DNA of 64,000 nt from Terriglobales bacterium (GCA_035691485.1 DASSIZ010000117.1:62001-126000), one strand, 5' to 3'. Positions 43,597 to 52,625 are shown, counted from the first letter of the stretch. Numbers and translations: made by a program. The notes: a model not told the origin generated them from the sequence alone.

Positions 43597-44547
43597 ATGA
43601 TCTTTCGGCCGGTATCCATCGTCCCCGCACTTCTCATCGTGTTCGCCTTCGCCGCCTGCAATCGCGCTGACTCTACCGCCTCCGCTGCCGGACCGGCGCC
43701 GGCAGCCGCTCCCACACCCGCCCCCGACTCGCTGCCCCGCGTTGATGGCCAGCGCGCGCTGCAATTCACGCGCGACGTGGTCGGGTTTGGCCCCCGTTAC
43801 ATCGGCAGCCCCGGCCATGCCAAAACTGAGGAGTACCTGCGCAAGGAACTCAAGGGCGACAATCTCCAGGAAGATAGCTTTACCGCCAGCACCCCCGCCG
43901 GCAGCTTGAAGATGACAAATTTCATCGCCAAGTTTCCAGGCAAGAAAGAGGGGATCATCGTCGTTTCCGGCCATTACGACACCCTCTACAATCGCAAGGA
44001 TTTCGTCGGCGCCAACGACGGCGGTTCCTCCACCGGCCTGCTGCTTGAACTGGCTCGCCAACTGCGCGGCAAGAAGCTCGACGGTTCCAGTGTCTGGCTG
44101 GTGTGGTTCGACGGCGAAGAGGCCATCCGGCGATGGACGCCCCCGGATTCCGTTTACGGCAGCAAGCATCTCGCTGCCAAGTGGGCGAAAGACGGCACGC
44201 TGAAAAAGATCCAGGCCTTTCTGCTGCTCGACATGATTGGCGACGCCGAGCTCAACATCGAGCGCGACTCCAACTCAACTCCGTGGCTGCAGGACGTGGT
44301 TTACAAGGCGGCGTCAAACCTGGGGTCTCAGTCCCACTTTTTCGGGCGCCCGAACGAACTGGCGGACGACCACCTGCCCTTCGGTCAAGCCGGCGTTCCC
44401 GTCGTCGACCTCATCGATTTCAATTACGGCCCCCAAAATTCCTACTGGCACACCGCCCAGGACACGCTTGACAAGCTGAGCGCGCAAAGCCTGGAAATTG
44501 TCGGGAGCGCGGTGCTTGAAACCATCCACCTGCTCAACGCCAGCTGA
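43597..44547 (+). CDS. M28-family zinc hydrolase lipoprotein (glutaminyl-cyclase-like)
   Basis: 316 aa, exported. Lipobox FAACN gives a predicted lipid-anchored Cys20. Seen: VVSGHYDT, GANDGGSSTG, FDGEEA, LLDMIGD and WHTAQDT, the usual M28 zinc-ligand and catalytic blocks, and DDHLPF near the C-terminus, which is typical of glutaminyl-peptide cyclases of that family. Aminopeptidase or glutaminyl cyclase activity are both possible. Divergent from deoC. Confidence 0.9.
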   Translation: MIFRPVSIVPALLIVFAFAACNRADSTASAAGPAPAAAPTPAPDSLPRVDGQRALQFTRDVVGFGPRYIGSPGHAKTEEYLRKELKGDNLQEDSFTASTPAGSLKMTNFIAKFPGKKEGIIVVSGHYDTLYNRKDFVGANDGGSSTGLLLELARQLRGKKLDGSSVWLVWFDGEEAIRRWTPPDSVYGSKHLAAKWAKDGTLKKIQAFLLLDMIGDAELNIERDSNSTPWLQDVVYKAASNLGSQSHFFGRPNELADDHLPFGQAGVPVVDLIDFNYGPQNSYWHTAQDTLDKLSAQSLEIVGSAVLETIHLLNAS

Positions 44548-44561
44548 CCGCCGACCGCGAA

Positions 44562-45155
44562 CTATTTAAACCACGTATACCCCACCCGAAACTGCATGGT
44601 CGCGTTGATGCCGGGATTATGATCGGCGAGGCTGGCGTTCGATATGTGGGTTATGTGCAGCGACACATCCACCGCTTGCCGGTTGCTGCGCAGGAAATAA
44701 AATCCGAATGCGCCTCCGGGCATGAAGTTCACCTTCGATGTGTCCGGCAGCGGAATCTCCTTGGAACTGAACAGCAGGCCGCCCTCGGCGGCAAAGTAAG
44801 GGATTACCTTGTTCCCGCCGGTCCAGTTGTATTTCAGCACCACCGGGTTCGCGGCGAAGGCGTACACCCACTGCTGCGGCCCGGAATTGTAGAAGGCGGA
44901 CTGCCGCACCTCGTAGAGCGGCATGATGTCGGCCGCCCACTCGAACGTGCCGCGCATCCGCCCGCTGCCCAACTCGCCCGTCAGCACGCGCCCGAAGCGT
45001 ACCCCGGCATCGATGAACTTGAATTCCGAGGCAAATCCCAATCCCGTGCCGCCGCCAAACCACGGTCCCAACTCCCACACCGGCTGGCGCAGTGGATTTT
45101 CCTGCGCCCACACCGACGCGCACAGCAACACCATCACCGCAATGACTTTCTTCAT
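44562..45155 (-). CDS. PagL-like lipid A 3-O-deacylase (acyloxyacyl hydrolase)
   Basis: 197-aa small outer-membrane beta-barrel with a signal peptide (MKKVIAVMVLLCASVWAQ). Seen: HITHISNASLADHNPGIN near the C-terminus; its His-x-Ser pair with the following Asn is the catalytic signature of PagL-type deacylases. C-terminal TWFK ends in the usual aromatic-containing strand. It is expected to remove a 3-linked acyl chain from lipid A in the outer membrane. Lies just after the M28 gene in convergent orientation. Confidence 0.85.
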   Translation of the reverse strand: MKKVIAVMVLLCASVWAQENPLRQPVWELGPWFGGGTGLGFASEFKFIDAGVRFGRVLTGELGSGRMRGTFEWAADIMPLYEVRQSAFYNSGPQQWVYAFAANPVVLKYNWTGGNKVIPYFAAEGGLLFSSKEIPLPDTSKVNFMPGGAFGFYFLRSNRQAVDVSLHITHISNASLADHNPGINATMQFRVGYTWFK

Positions 45156-45221
45156 GTGTTCTTCCTGGAAATGTGCAGAATGTAGCAGGGCCGCAAGTGC
45201 CGTGTCGATGGCGGAATGGGT

Positions 45222-45297
45222 AACTCAGTAGCTCAGTAGCTCACCAGCTCTCAGTCTTCCAGTCTCCCAGTCTACGGATTTGCAGAGCTACTGAGTT
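45222..45297. repeat. Inverted repeat and low-complexity CTCAGTAGCTC tract
   Basis: AACTCAGTAGCTC (45222-45234) and GAGCTACTGAGTT (45285-45297) are perfect 13-base reverse complements around a 50-base centre of CTCAGT/CAGTCT-like units (CTCAGTCTTCCAGTCTCCCAGTCT). It lies between PagL and the yebC terminator and could form a long hairpin. Confidence 0.65.
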
Positions 45298-45306
45298 TAT
45301 CCAGAC

Positions 45307-45332
45307 ACAAAAAGGCCGCTTGGTGCGGCCCT
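45307..45332 (-). terminator. Rho-independent terminator after yebC
   Basis: GGCCGC (45319-45314 / read on minus strand from 45330) pairs with GCGGCC across loop ACCAA, followed on the minus strand by five T (45313-45309). It lies 30 bases after the yebC stop. On the plus strand a weaker CTTTCT tail follows, so it may act both ways. Confidence 0.8.
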
Positions 45333-45360
45333 TTCTGAAAATTGAAAACTGGAACCAGGT

Positions 45361-46107
45361 TTAGCTGGCGACTTCCTCCAACTGCTTCAGGTCCACATCG
45401 AAGTTCGACCACACGTGCTGGACGTCGTCTTGCTCTTCCAGGGCCTCGACCAGCCGGATCATGGTGGTCGCCTGCTGCCCTTCCAGCTTGATGTAGTTCT
45501 GCGGGATCATGGCGATCTCCGATGTCGTGGGTGTCACGTTTGCCTTCTTCAGTGCCTCCAGCACCGCCTCAAACGCGTGCGGATCGGTGATGATCTCCCA
45601 GTTCTCGCCGTCGTCTTTCAAATCTTCGCCGCCGGCTTCCAGCACGAGGTTCATCAGGTCGTCTTCCTTGGCCGCCGACTTGGGGACCACAATGTCCCCT
45701 TTTTTGTGGAACATCCATGCCACCGAGCCCGCCTCGCCCAGATTGCCGCCATTTTTTCCAAAGGCGTGACGTATCTCGCTCACCGTGCGGTTGCGGTTAT
45801 CGGTGGAGAGGTCCACCAGCACCGCCACCCCGCCCGGCCCGTAGCCTTCCAGGTTGAACTCTTCGTAGGAGGCGCCCGGCAATTCGCCAGTGCCGCGCTG
45901 GATAGCGCGCTTGATGTTGTCCGCCGGCATGTTTTCCGCTTTCGCGTCCAGGATGGCCTTGCGCAGCCGCGGATTCTTGTCCGGATCCCCGCCCGACTTC
46001 GCCGCCATCGAGATTTCACGGATCAGGCGGGTGAAAATCTTGCCTCGTTTGGCGTCGAGCGCGCCCTTCTTGTGCTTAATGGTGGCCCATTTGGAATGGC
46101 CAGACAT
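45361..46107 (-). CDS. yebC: YebC/PmpR-family transcriptional regulator
   Basis: 248 aa. Seen: MSGHSKWATIKHKKGALDAKRGKIF, the invariant family N-terminus, which fixes the start at 46107, then RAIQRGTGELPGASYEEFNLEGYGPGG and IVDLSTDNRNRT-like VLVDLSTDNRNRT, typical of the family. Members bind DNA or ribosomes and ease translation of proline stretches. The TATAAT box upstream (46188) and a terminator downstream make it a monocistronic unit. Confidence 0.95.
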   Translation of the reverse strand: MSGHSKWATIKHKKGALDAKRGKIFTRLIREISMAAKSGGDPDKNPRLRKAILDAKAENMPADNIKRAIQRGTGELPGASYEEFNLEGYGPGGVAVLVDLSTDNRNRTVSEIRHAFGKNGGNLGEAGSVAWMFHKKGDIVVPKSAAKEDDLMNLVLEAGGEDLKDDGENWEIITDPHAFEAVLEALKKANVTPTTSEIAMIPQNYIKLEGQQATTMIRLVEALEEQDDVQHVWSNFDVDLKQLEEVAS

Positions 46108-46187
46108 GAGAAACCTCGATCCAATAAGAAGTGGGCAGAAGAGTGCCCGGCGCCTTCTGACGCCCAAAAACATTGCAGCAACCGCGG

Positions 46188-46196
46188 ATTATACCA
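46188..46196 (-). promoter_or_regulatory. Extended -10 promoter for yebC
   Basis: Minus-strand TGGTATAAT: perfect TATAAT (46193-46188) preceded by TG at extended -10 position. No clear -35, which extended -10 promoters do not need. Predicted transcript start about 75 bases before the yebC ATG. Confidence 0.5.
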
Positions 46197-46251
46197 TGCG
46201 GCAGAACGCCAATAGCAGCGGGAACCACGGAAGAACGCCGCCCTTGCGGAA

Positions 46252-46500
46252 TCAGCTGATCTTCTCTTCCCACTCGATCGTGTTCAGGGTCACCTGCGTT
46301 TTCGTTCGCAGCTGTTCCAGTACCGCTTCCGGCGTCGTGTCACTCAGCTTGCAATGCCGCAAGTACCGGTGCACGTCCTCCAGGGAATCCAAACCGAGGT
46401 AGGCCGGGGTCATGCTCGGGTTACGCCAATACTGCACACGGAACGCAGGGGGTTTGTGGGTAGCTTTGGAGATTACCAACTGGCCTAGCCAAACTGTCAT
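46252..46500 (-). CDS. Small hypothetical protein
   Basis: 82 aa from ATG 46500. Hydrophilic, no signal or membrane segment. Contains YWRNPSMTPAYLGLDSLEDVHRYLRHC and an acidic end (TIEWEEKIS). A helical middle with a DxxRYLRHC stretch is all that can be described. No family recognised. It lies between yebC and the half-length AI-2E gene on the same strand. Confidence 0.5.
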   Translation of the reverse strand: MTVWLGQLVISKATHKPPAFRVQYWRNPSMTPAYLGLDSLEDVHRYLRHCKLSDTTPEAVLEQLRTKTQVTLNTIEWEEKIS

Positions 46501-46587
46501 ATAAGTCCATCCCGCGAGGGGGCGCGCTGCCAATTGTACCGCGGTTTTGTTGTTCCGAGTTCCCGATCGAGAAACTGTCGCCGAATC

Positions 46588-47082
46588 TTAATCTTGCGGC
46601 TGGCGCAGGCGTCCGCGGTAGGCGTAGAGCACAGCCAGCAATGGCGCCGCCAGCAGCACGCCCCAAAAACTGAAGATCATCCCCAGCACAATCGGCGCCA
46701 GGATTGACGCCCAGATCGGCACCTTCGCGGTTCGCCGCATCAGGTACGGCTGCAGGACCAGTCCGTCGGTGACCGCCACCACCGCGTACAAAATCAAGAC
46801 ATAGATCAGGCGCATGCTGCCGCCGCTCACCGCTGCCGCCACTGCCGGACCGCACAACGCCATCACCGGGCCAAGGTGCGGAATGAACTGCAGCGCCGCC
46901 GCCAGCACCGCCCACAGGGGGGCCCACGGCACGCCGATGATCAGCAACCCCACCAGCCATAGGCAAGCCACCGCCAGCGAGTCCTGCAACTGGGCGAGAA
47001 ACCATCTCTTCAGCGCTCCGCCCGTGATGCCCGCATGTTCGCGAAAATCCATCTTCCCCGATTGGATGCAGTAAACCTTCAT
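46588..47082 (-). CDS. Half-length AI-2E/PerM family transporter
   Basis: 164 aa. AI-2E-family (UPF0118) permeases are usually about 350 residues; this protein corresponds to their C-terminal half only: FLAQLQDSLAVACLWLVGLLIIGVPWAPLWAVLAAALQFIPHLGPVMALCGPAVAA, then LILYAVVAVTDGLVLQPYLM and IVLGMIFSFWGVLLAAPLLAVLYAY. The missing N-terminal half is not found upstream, where only 100 bases lie before the next gene. Either a natural short form or a truncated remnant. ATG 47082 has a plausible site. Confidence 0.7.
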   Translation of the reverse strand: MKVYCIQSGKMDFREHAGITGGALKRWFLAQLQDSLAVACLWLVGLLIIGVPWAPLWAVLAAALQFIPHLGPVMALCGPAVAAAVSGGSMRLIYVLILYAVVAVTDGLVLQPYLMRRTAKVPIWASILAPIVLGMIFSFWGVLLAAPLLAVLYAYRGRLRQPQD

Positions 47083-47209
47083 TTCTTGTCGGCGAATCCG
47101 CACTCATCGGTTCGCTCGCACGCCTCGGGATGCCACGTGCCGGATACGATTCTCAGAACTGGCAAGTGCGGCGTATCGTATAGGACTACAGAACCTGAGG
47201 TGACTCGCC

Positions 47210-47758
47210 ATGAAACTGAGATTCCTGTTGCTCGCCCTCATCCTAACGGTTCCCTTCAGCGCGGCGCTGGCGCAGGCGCAATCGCGTCCGCCCTCGCCTG
47301 ACGTGCCATTCATGGGCAACTGGAACCCGCCCGCCGCCTTAATGTCCGACTGGTGGAACGATCCCGAGATCGCGAATGACCTGCGCTTAAACGAAGCCCA
47401 GAAAAAACAGCTCGAGCAGGTCAGCACCAATCTGAAGCTCACTCTCATCGACGCGGGCGCCAGTGGGCTGAAATCCTACGTCCGCCTGCAAGGACTGCTC
47501 GACGCTGACCCCTTCGATCGCAATGCGTACAACCAGGAATTGGACAATGCATCCACGGCCGCGACCCGCCTGGTGAAGGACCTCGGCCAGATGGCGCTCA
47601 CCGTCCGCACCACCCTCACCGCCGAGCAGTGGCATAAGCTGGAGTCGCTGAGGGCCGCCCATCGGGTCCACCCTCGTCCGCGATCCGATGGGCCGCACGA
47701 CGGCATGCACGAGCGCCGCGAACCGCCGTCCTCGCCGCGCACGCCGCCGCAGCAATAA
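47210..47758 (+). CDS. Secreted Spy/CpxP-like periplasmic protein
   Basis: 182 aa with a signal peptide (MKLRFLLLALILTVPFSAALAQA) and an all-helical middle carrying two LTxxQ-like motifs (LRLNEAQKKQLEQV near residue 63 and TLTAEQWHKLESLR near 138), the hallmark of Spy/CpxP and related periplasmic chaperone or metal-stress proteins. His/Arg/Pro-rich C-terminal tail (residues about 152-182) may bind metal. Substrate unknown. Confidence 0.75.
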   Translation: MKLRFLLLALILTVPFSAALAQAQSRPPSPDVPFMGNWNPPAALMSDWWNDPEIANDLRLNEAQKKQLEQVSTNLKLTLIDAGASGLKSYVRLQGLLDADPFDRNAYNQELDNASTAATRLVKDLGQMALTVRTTLTAEQWHKLESLRAAHRVHPRPRSDGPHDGMHERREPPSSPRTPPQQ

Positions 47759-47812
47759 CCGCTGGCGCAAGTCGGGATGCGCTTGCCACGCTCTCTCGGG
47801 CCGGCAAGCGCC

Positions 47813-48706
47813 TCACTGCGTCCATTCGTCCACCACGCGCTTCGCCATCCTGCCGATCAGGATTTCGGCTTCGTTGTCCGGCGTCCAGCGCTGGTCCTTA
47901 TTTTCCCAGGTGAAAATCGAGATCATGATGGGCCCCGCCTTGGTGGTTACTAGCGCCACGTCGTTGCGTACTGCGTCCAATTTGCCCACTTTGTCGCCGA
48001 TCGACGCCGCTAGCCCTTTTTCTCCGGTCGTGATGTAGCGCGGAATCATGCTTTGATCTTGTTGCGCGCGCAAGATGGCCAGCATGCGCGCGCACAGTCC
48101 TTCATTCTTCAGGTCGCATCGCTGGATGCTCTCCATCACTTCCGCCATCTCCCGGGCGGTGGTTTTACCCAGCCCGAATTTCTTCTGGTCCGCCGGCATC
48201 GGCCCTTCCGCGGCCGTGAAGATTTTCTTGTACAGGTAGGTGTTTTTCAGGCCCATGGCCGCGATGCGCGCATTCACGGGCGGAATGCCAATGCGGTCCA
48301 GCACCATGTTCGTCGCCGTGTTATCGCTGATGATGATCATCAGGGTGACGGCATCGGCCAGCGTCGGCTCCAGCCCGGGCTGCAACTGTGTCAGCACGCC
48401 GGATCCCGGCACTTGATTCTCCTTCGCCAGCTTCAGCCGCTCCTCCAGTTGCACCTTGCCCGCCGCCGCTTCGTAAAATGCTTCGATCATGACCGGCAAC
48501 TTGATCACCGACGCCGTCTGCACCGGCTCGTCCGCGTTCACGGCAACCGCGGCGCCCGTTTTCAGGTTCTTGGCATAAAGCGCCACCTTCCCCGCGTGTT
48601 GCGCCGCCATTGTGTTGAGGTCTTTCTGCAGATCGGCGCCGAACATCGTGGCGGCAAACAGGACGGCAAGAGCGAAACCGCAGGTACCTGATTTCATGCT
48701 CAACAA
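47813..48706 (-). CDS. Secreted class A beta-lactamase-fold serine hydrolase
   Basis: 297 aa with a signal peptide (start at the inner ATG, MKSGTCGFALAVLFAAT). Seen: SxxK in ASVIK, the SDN loop (IISDN) and K-V-G in place of the usual K-T-G, in the correct order and spacing for the penicillin-binding/class A fold. The omega-loop glutamate is not certain (AAEGPM is a candidate). So a beta-lactamase-like or penicillin-recognising hydrolase is likely, but resistance cannot be claimed. Confidence 0.85.
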   Translation of the reverse strand: MLSMKSGTCGFALAVLFAATMFGADLQKDLNTMAAQHAGKVALYAKNLKTGAAVAVNADEPVQTASVIKLPVMIEAFYEAAAGKVQLEERLKLAKENQVPGSGVLTQLQPGLEPTLADAVTLMIIISDNTATNMVLDRIGIPPVNARIAAMGLKNTYLYKKIFTAAEGPMPADQKKFGLGKTTAREMAEVMESIQRCDLKNEGLCARMLAILRAQQDQSMIPRYITTGEKGLAASIGDKVGKLDAVRNDVALVTTKAGPIMISIFTWENKDQRWTPDNEAEILIGRMAKRVVDEWTQ

Positions 48707-48776
48707 GATACTCTCCTCTTGTCCCAGCAGCCGACACCAACTCGCGAATCTGACATCCTTTGCCGATCATCTCAAC

Positions 48777-49679
48777 ATGCCGAAGCTGAAAGTGAGGTGG
48801 GTCGTGATCCTGGTGACGGGAGCTTCCGGAAATGTTGGTGGTGCGGTGCTGAATGCGCTGCTGAAACTCAATGCCCCGGTGCGGGCCATGTACCGCTGCG
48901 CCTCCGATGCCGCCCAGGCGCCCGCCGCTGCCGAGCGGGCGATCGCTGACTACAGCGATAGAGCCAGCCTCGATCGCGCGCTCGACGGCGTCGATCGCGT
49001 CTTTCTCGTCTGTTCCCCCATCCCACAACTCGTCGAGTTCGAAAGCACCATGGTGGAAGCCTGCCGCGCTCATCGTGTTCGGCACCTGGTGCAGCTTTCC
49101 GCCCTTGGCGCCGGCCAGACCAATGCGTCGTTTCCCACCTGGCATTACGAGGTGGAACAAAAAGTGCGCGCCTCGGGAGTGCCTGCCACCGTTTTGCGTC
49201 CGGAAAGTTTCATGCAGAACGTTGTCGCCTTCTACTCTCCTACCATCCGCGCGCAGAGCGCATTTTTTGCGGCGCTGAAAAACGCGCCCATCGCCTACAT
49301 CGATCTCCGCGATATCGCCGCCGTCGCCGCCACCGTCCTCACCACCCAAGAGCAATGGCACGCCGGCCAGACTTACACGCTCACGGGGCCTGAACTGCTG
49401 ACCCATCGTGACATTGCGGAACGGCTCTCCATTCTCGCCGGCCGGCCCATTCGCTACGTCGATCTTCCTGCCGCCGAGTTGAAGCAGGCAATGCTCGGCC
49501 AGGGAATGCCTGCCTGGCTTGCCGACGCCCTGCTCGAATTGCAGACCTTCTACACCGACGGCCCCGGCGCTGCCGTCACCGACGACGTTCGCCGCATCCT
49601 GAATAGCGAACCGCGCCGCTTCGATCAATTCCTGGCGGAGAATGCCGGAAGTTTCCGCCGCGAGGCCGCCTCCGCATAG
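48777..49679 (+). CDS. NmrA-like NAD(P)-binding protein
   Basis: 300 aa, atypical SDR of the NmrA/QOR2 type. Seen: VTGASGNVGGAVLNALL (dinucleotide motif) near residue 13, HLVQLSALGA and the FMQN motif (residue about 145), typical of NmrA-like redox sensors or NAD(P)-dependent sugar/quinone reductases. Substrate unknown. A GTG start a few codons later (48803) is also possible. Divergent from the serine hydrolase. Confidence 0.88.
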   Translation: MPKLKVRWVVILVTGASGNVGGAVLNALLKLNAPVRAMYRCASDAAQAPAAAERAIADYSDRASLDRALDGVDRVFLVCSPIPQLVEFESTMVEACRAHRVRHLVQLSALGAGQTNASFPTWHYEVEQKVRASGVPATVLRPESFMQNVVAFYSPTIRAQSAFFAALKNAPIAYIDLRDIAAVAATVLTTQEQWHAGQTYTLTGPELLTHRDIAERLSILAGRPIRYVDLPAAELKQAMLGQGMPAWLADALLELQTFYTDGPGAAVTDDVRRILNSEPRRFDQFLAENAGSFRREAASA

Positions 49680-49769
49680 TCGCCGCTGATCGATTGATAA
49701 AGTCCGACACCGCCCGCGTCGAGGCTTTTAGTAAACTTGCGCACTCGGACGAAAGACGACGGGGAAAGC

Positions 49770-50204
49770 ATGGCCGACATCATTCACGAGTTCACAGTGA
49801 AGGCTCCGGTTGGTGAGGTTTACCGTTTGTTCTCCACACCGGCGGGGCTGGATAAATGGTGGACCAAGAAATCGACAGGAGAGTTGCGCGAGGCAGGCGA
49901 GTTTGGGCTCTATTTCGGTCCGGAATACAACTGGCGAGCTAAAGTCACGCGTTACATTCCGCCTTCCGCCTTCGAGCTTCAGATGACGGTAGCGCATCTG
50001 GCTTGGATGGGCACCCGCGTCGGCTGTGAACTGTCGCCTGAAGGAAACAACGTGACATGGGTCCGCTTCTATCACACCGGTTGGCCCGAGCAGAACGAAC
50101 ATTGGCGCGTCTCCTGTTATTGCTGGGCGATGTATTTGCGAATCCTGCGAAGGAATCTGGAGCATGGCGAGTCGGTGGACTACGAGCGGCGGCTGGAGGT
50201 CTGA
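49770..50204 (+). CDS. SRPBCC/AHSA1-type START-like domain protein
   Basis: 144-aa START-like (Bet v1/AHSA1) small-ligand-binding fold. Seen: FTVKAPVGEVYRLFSTPAGLDKWW near the start, GELREAGEFGLYFG and a C-terminal helix YLRILRRNLEHG. GGGGAAAG ribosome site precedes ATG 49770; an ATG at 49737 is less convincing. Function open; such proteins bind lipids or aid stress responses. Confidence 0.87.
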   Translation: MADIIHEFTVKAPVGEVYRLFSTPAGLDKWWTKKSTGELREAGEFGLYFGPEYNWRAKVTRYIPPSAFELQMTVAHLAWMGTRVGCELSPEGNNVTWVRFYHTGWPEQNEHWRVSCYCWAMYLRILRRNLEHGESVDYERRLEV

Positions 50205-50286
50205 ACATTCGATGCTATCTCCGATATCGCAACCATTCACCGAAAAGCGCGTCTCATATAAAGAGCAGGACTAGAGGTGGATCTTT

Positions 50287-50970
50287 ATGCGCACGCGTTT
50301 GCTAGGTGTTTCTGTGATCCTGGGATGCACGATTTTTGTTGTCGCGTGTAACGCGAATGCCGCTCCAAAGACGCCGATTCCAACGGCGAAAGTGGATGTT
50401 TCCCTCGCTTTGACCCCAGGCAAACAGAAGGCGGTGTTCGCGGGCGGCTGTTTTTGGGGAACGCAAGCGGTTTTTGAAAGAGTGAAGGGTGTGATCAACA
50501 CCACGGCTGGATATGCTGGCGGCTCCGCAGCAACGGCAACCTACGATCAGGTGACGACGGAAACCACTGGACATGCGGAATCTGTCGAAGTGGATTACGA
50601 TCCCTCTAAGATCACCTATGGTCAATTGCTGCGCATTTTCTTTTCCGTCGCCCACGATCCGACGCAGATCGACCGGCAGGGCCCGGACGTCGGTACCTCG
50701 TATCGGTCGGTAATCTTCTACGTCGATGACGACCAGAGGCGAATCGCGACTGCTTATATCGCAGAACTCGACAAAGCGAAGGTGTTTCCGCGACGAATCG
50801 CCACTCAGGTGACGCCGTTGAAGGCCTTCTACCGTGCCGAGGACTACCACCAGGATTACGCGCTCCACCACCCGGACAATCCCTATATTCAGGTTTGTGA
50901 TCGTCCCAAGATCGAATCCCTGAGACAGCAGTTCCCTGAACTATTTGTCAATTATGAAGGTCGGCACTGA
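50287..50970 (+). CDS. msrA: Peptide-methionine (S)-S-oxide reductase, lipoprotein form
   Basis: 227 aa. Seen: lipobox VACN (Cys21), then the MsrA catalytic motif GGCFWGTQAVFERV and TGHAESVEV, RSVIFY and YHQDY. Here Cys is used in the active site. As an outward-facing lipoprotein it would repair methionine sulfoxide in periplasmic proteins. GAGGTGG ribosome site before ATG 50287. Confidence 0.94.
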   Translation: MRTRLLGVSVILGCTIFVVACNANAAPKTPIPTAKVDVSLALTPGKQKAVFAGGCFWGTQAVFERVKGVINTTAGYAGGSAATATYDQVTTETTGHAESVEVDYDPSKITYGQLLRIFFSVAHDPTQIDRQGPDVGTSYRSVIFYVDDDQRRIATAYIAELDKAKVFPRRIATQVTPLKAFYRAEDYHQDYALHHPDNPYIQVCDRPKIESLRQQFPELFVNYEGRH

Positions 50971-51047
50971 GATGGGCAGCGCGAATTGGCTTGTTGCCGG
51001 CCTCGGTAAAGCTGGCGCGCTCTCCACAACCAGGTTGGCGAACAGCG

Positions 51048-52625
51048 TCAATATGGCAGGGTAATCATTTCTCGCAGGTTGGGGCCTGGGGAGTTGGGCG
51101 AATTCGTGCTGTAGATGTAGCCTTCGTTGCTCATGTAGTGATAATCGCCGAAGTTGCTGACCTTGTACCGGGTCCCGGTCTGTGGATCGATGACGTCGAG
51201 CGTCCCCAGAATGGCATTCTCCCGCCGGCGGCTGATCTCGTCGTAAACCTTCTGGCGCTGCTCCCAGCCTTTCATGATCGTCTGCGAGGTCTGACGCTGG
51301 TCTTCAGCAATCGCTTGCTGCGCGCGGCTGCGAATCTGCTGGGAGCGAATGTTGTCCTGCTGCACGGCTGCGTTCGCGATGCCTCTCTGCTGCGCTTCCC
51401 ACTGGGGATTGAATTTCATGCTTCGCAGCGCCTGCGCCATTGCCTGCTCTCCATCCCGCTCCCTGCCCGCTGCCGCAAGGTATCCATAGAGGCGGTACAT
51501 GACCCACATCGACGTCTGGTTGGGGACAAAAGGCATGGTTGCGGCAACATACTTGCCCTGTACCGGCCTGCCGTTCAGATTGCAGGTGAAAGAAACATCA
51601 CCGGCGGTGATATACGGATTGGGCACGCCTTCGTTGCGAGCGGATTGGACGAACGTCGCAACCAGATCCGGGCGAGCATTGTTGGACTGAACCTGCAACC
51701 CGCTGCACTGGCGCGATATGAAACTCTGCGCATAAAGACGCACAAACTGCGGGCCTGGGATATAGCGGCGCACCTCCACCCTCGTACCGTCGCTCAGTCC
51801 GTAAAAGCCGCCTTCCCGGAGGCCAGCCATGGCGAGCATCTGTGAAGGCGGAATGAAAAGACCGATATTCGAGTCGCCGACGGTCGCCCGAACCTGCCCG
51901 TCCGGGGAGCCCATGGTGACGGCATAGCGAACATCGGTCGCGCTCAGGCGATAGGCTCCACCAATCACTCTCCAGCCCTGCGGAACGGCCATGCTGAATG
52001 CGCCTTCGCGGGGATCGTTCCAGTTCACAAAACTGAGCGCTCCAGAGCCAGAACCGCTGGCAGATTCCGCGAGACTCTTGAGGGAGGGGTCCTGGACAAT
52101 GTGAAAGCTGTTCAGGATTCTGACGAAGGAGTCTGTGGAACTGTGGTAGACGTCGCGCGGGGCTTCCAGGCAGTAAAAGTAAGCCGAGGCGCCGCTCGCG
52201 CCATTTGCCCAGCTCAGCAGGGCCGTCCCGCTGCGTTGACCGCCCGACGCGAACGTGCGAACGACTCTTTGCGTGGATTGAACCTTACCCCAAGCCATCT
52301 GAGCCTCGACTCGATGCGCCAACTGCGGGAGCAGGATCGCGGCGCGGCCGGAATCGAGTTCAGCATGCGCAAGAAACAGTGGCCAAATCACGGCTTGTTC
52401 GCCGCGGATCCCGCGAAGGACGATGCGGCCGGTTGCCTGCTCCTTAGCGACGGTCCAGGCAGAAGGAAGATCGACGACGAATCCCGCGGGGTCAGTGTGC
52501 GTGCTCCAGGAATCAGAACCCGATCGTTGCTGCGCAAGGCCAGACTTGGATTGCGCCAATGCGGCGGGCACAAAAAAGAAGCAGCACACCGCGGCACAAA
52601 CTTGGGCGGAAAGGAACAGCCTCAT
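51048..52625 (-). CDS. Secreted hypothetical protein with N-terminal beta domains and C-terminal helical tail
   Basis: 525 aa with a signal peptide (MRLFLSAQVCAAVCCFFFVPAALAQ). Two similar parts with YAVTMGSPDGQVRATVG and GFVVDLPSAW-type strands (PsbP/TIM44-like or PEGA-like pattern), then a Gln/Arg-rich helix region (about 395-465) and a C-terminal domain with DVIDPQTGTRYKVSNFGDYHYMSNEGYIYSTN. I recognise no named family. Four cysteines in the middle suggest disulfides. Start at 52625 chosen because the signal peptide begins there. The 272 bases between it and the next gene on the other strand hold nothing I recognise except a -10-like TATAAT at 52865. Confidence 0.75.
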   Translation of the reverse strand: MRLFLSAQVCAAVCCFFFVPAALAQSKSGLAQQRSGSDSWSTHTDPAGFVVDLPSAWTVAKEQATGRIVLRGIRGEQAVIWPLFLAHAELDSGRAAILLPQLAHRVEAQMAWGKVQSTQRVVRTFASGGQRSGTALLSWANGASGASAYFYCLEAPRDVYHSSTDSFVRILNSFHIVQDPSLKSLAESASGSGSGALSFVNWNDPREGAFSMAVPQGWRVIGGAYRLSATDVRYAVTMGSPDGQVRATVGDSNIGLFIPPSQMLAMAGLREGGFYGLSDGTRVEVRRYIPGPQFVRLYAQSFISRQCSGLQVQSNNARPDLVATFVQSARNEGVPNPYITAGDVSFTCNLNGRPVQGKYVAATMPFVPNQTSMWVMYRLYGYLAAAGRERDGEQAMAQALRSMKFNPQWEAQQRGIANAAVQQDNIRSQQIRSRAQQAIAEDQRQTSQTIMKGWEQRQKVYDEISRRRENAILGTLDVIDPQTGTRYKVSNFGDYHYMSNEGYIYSTNSPNSPGPNLREMITLPY

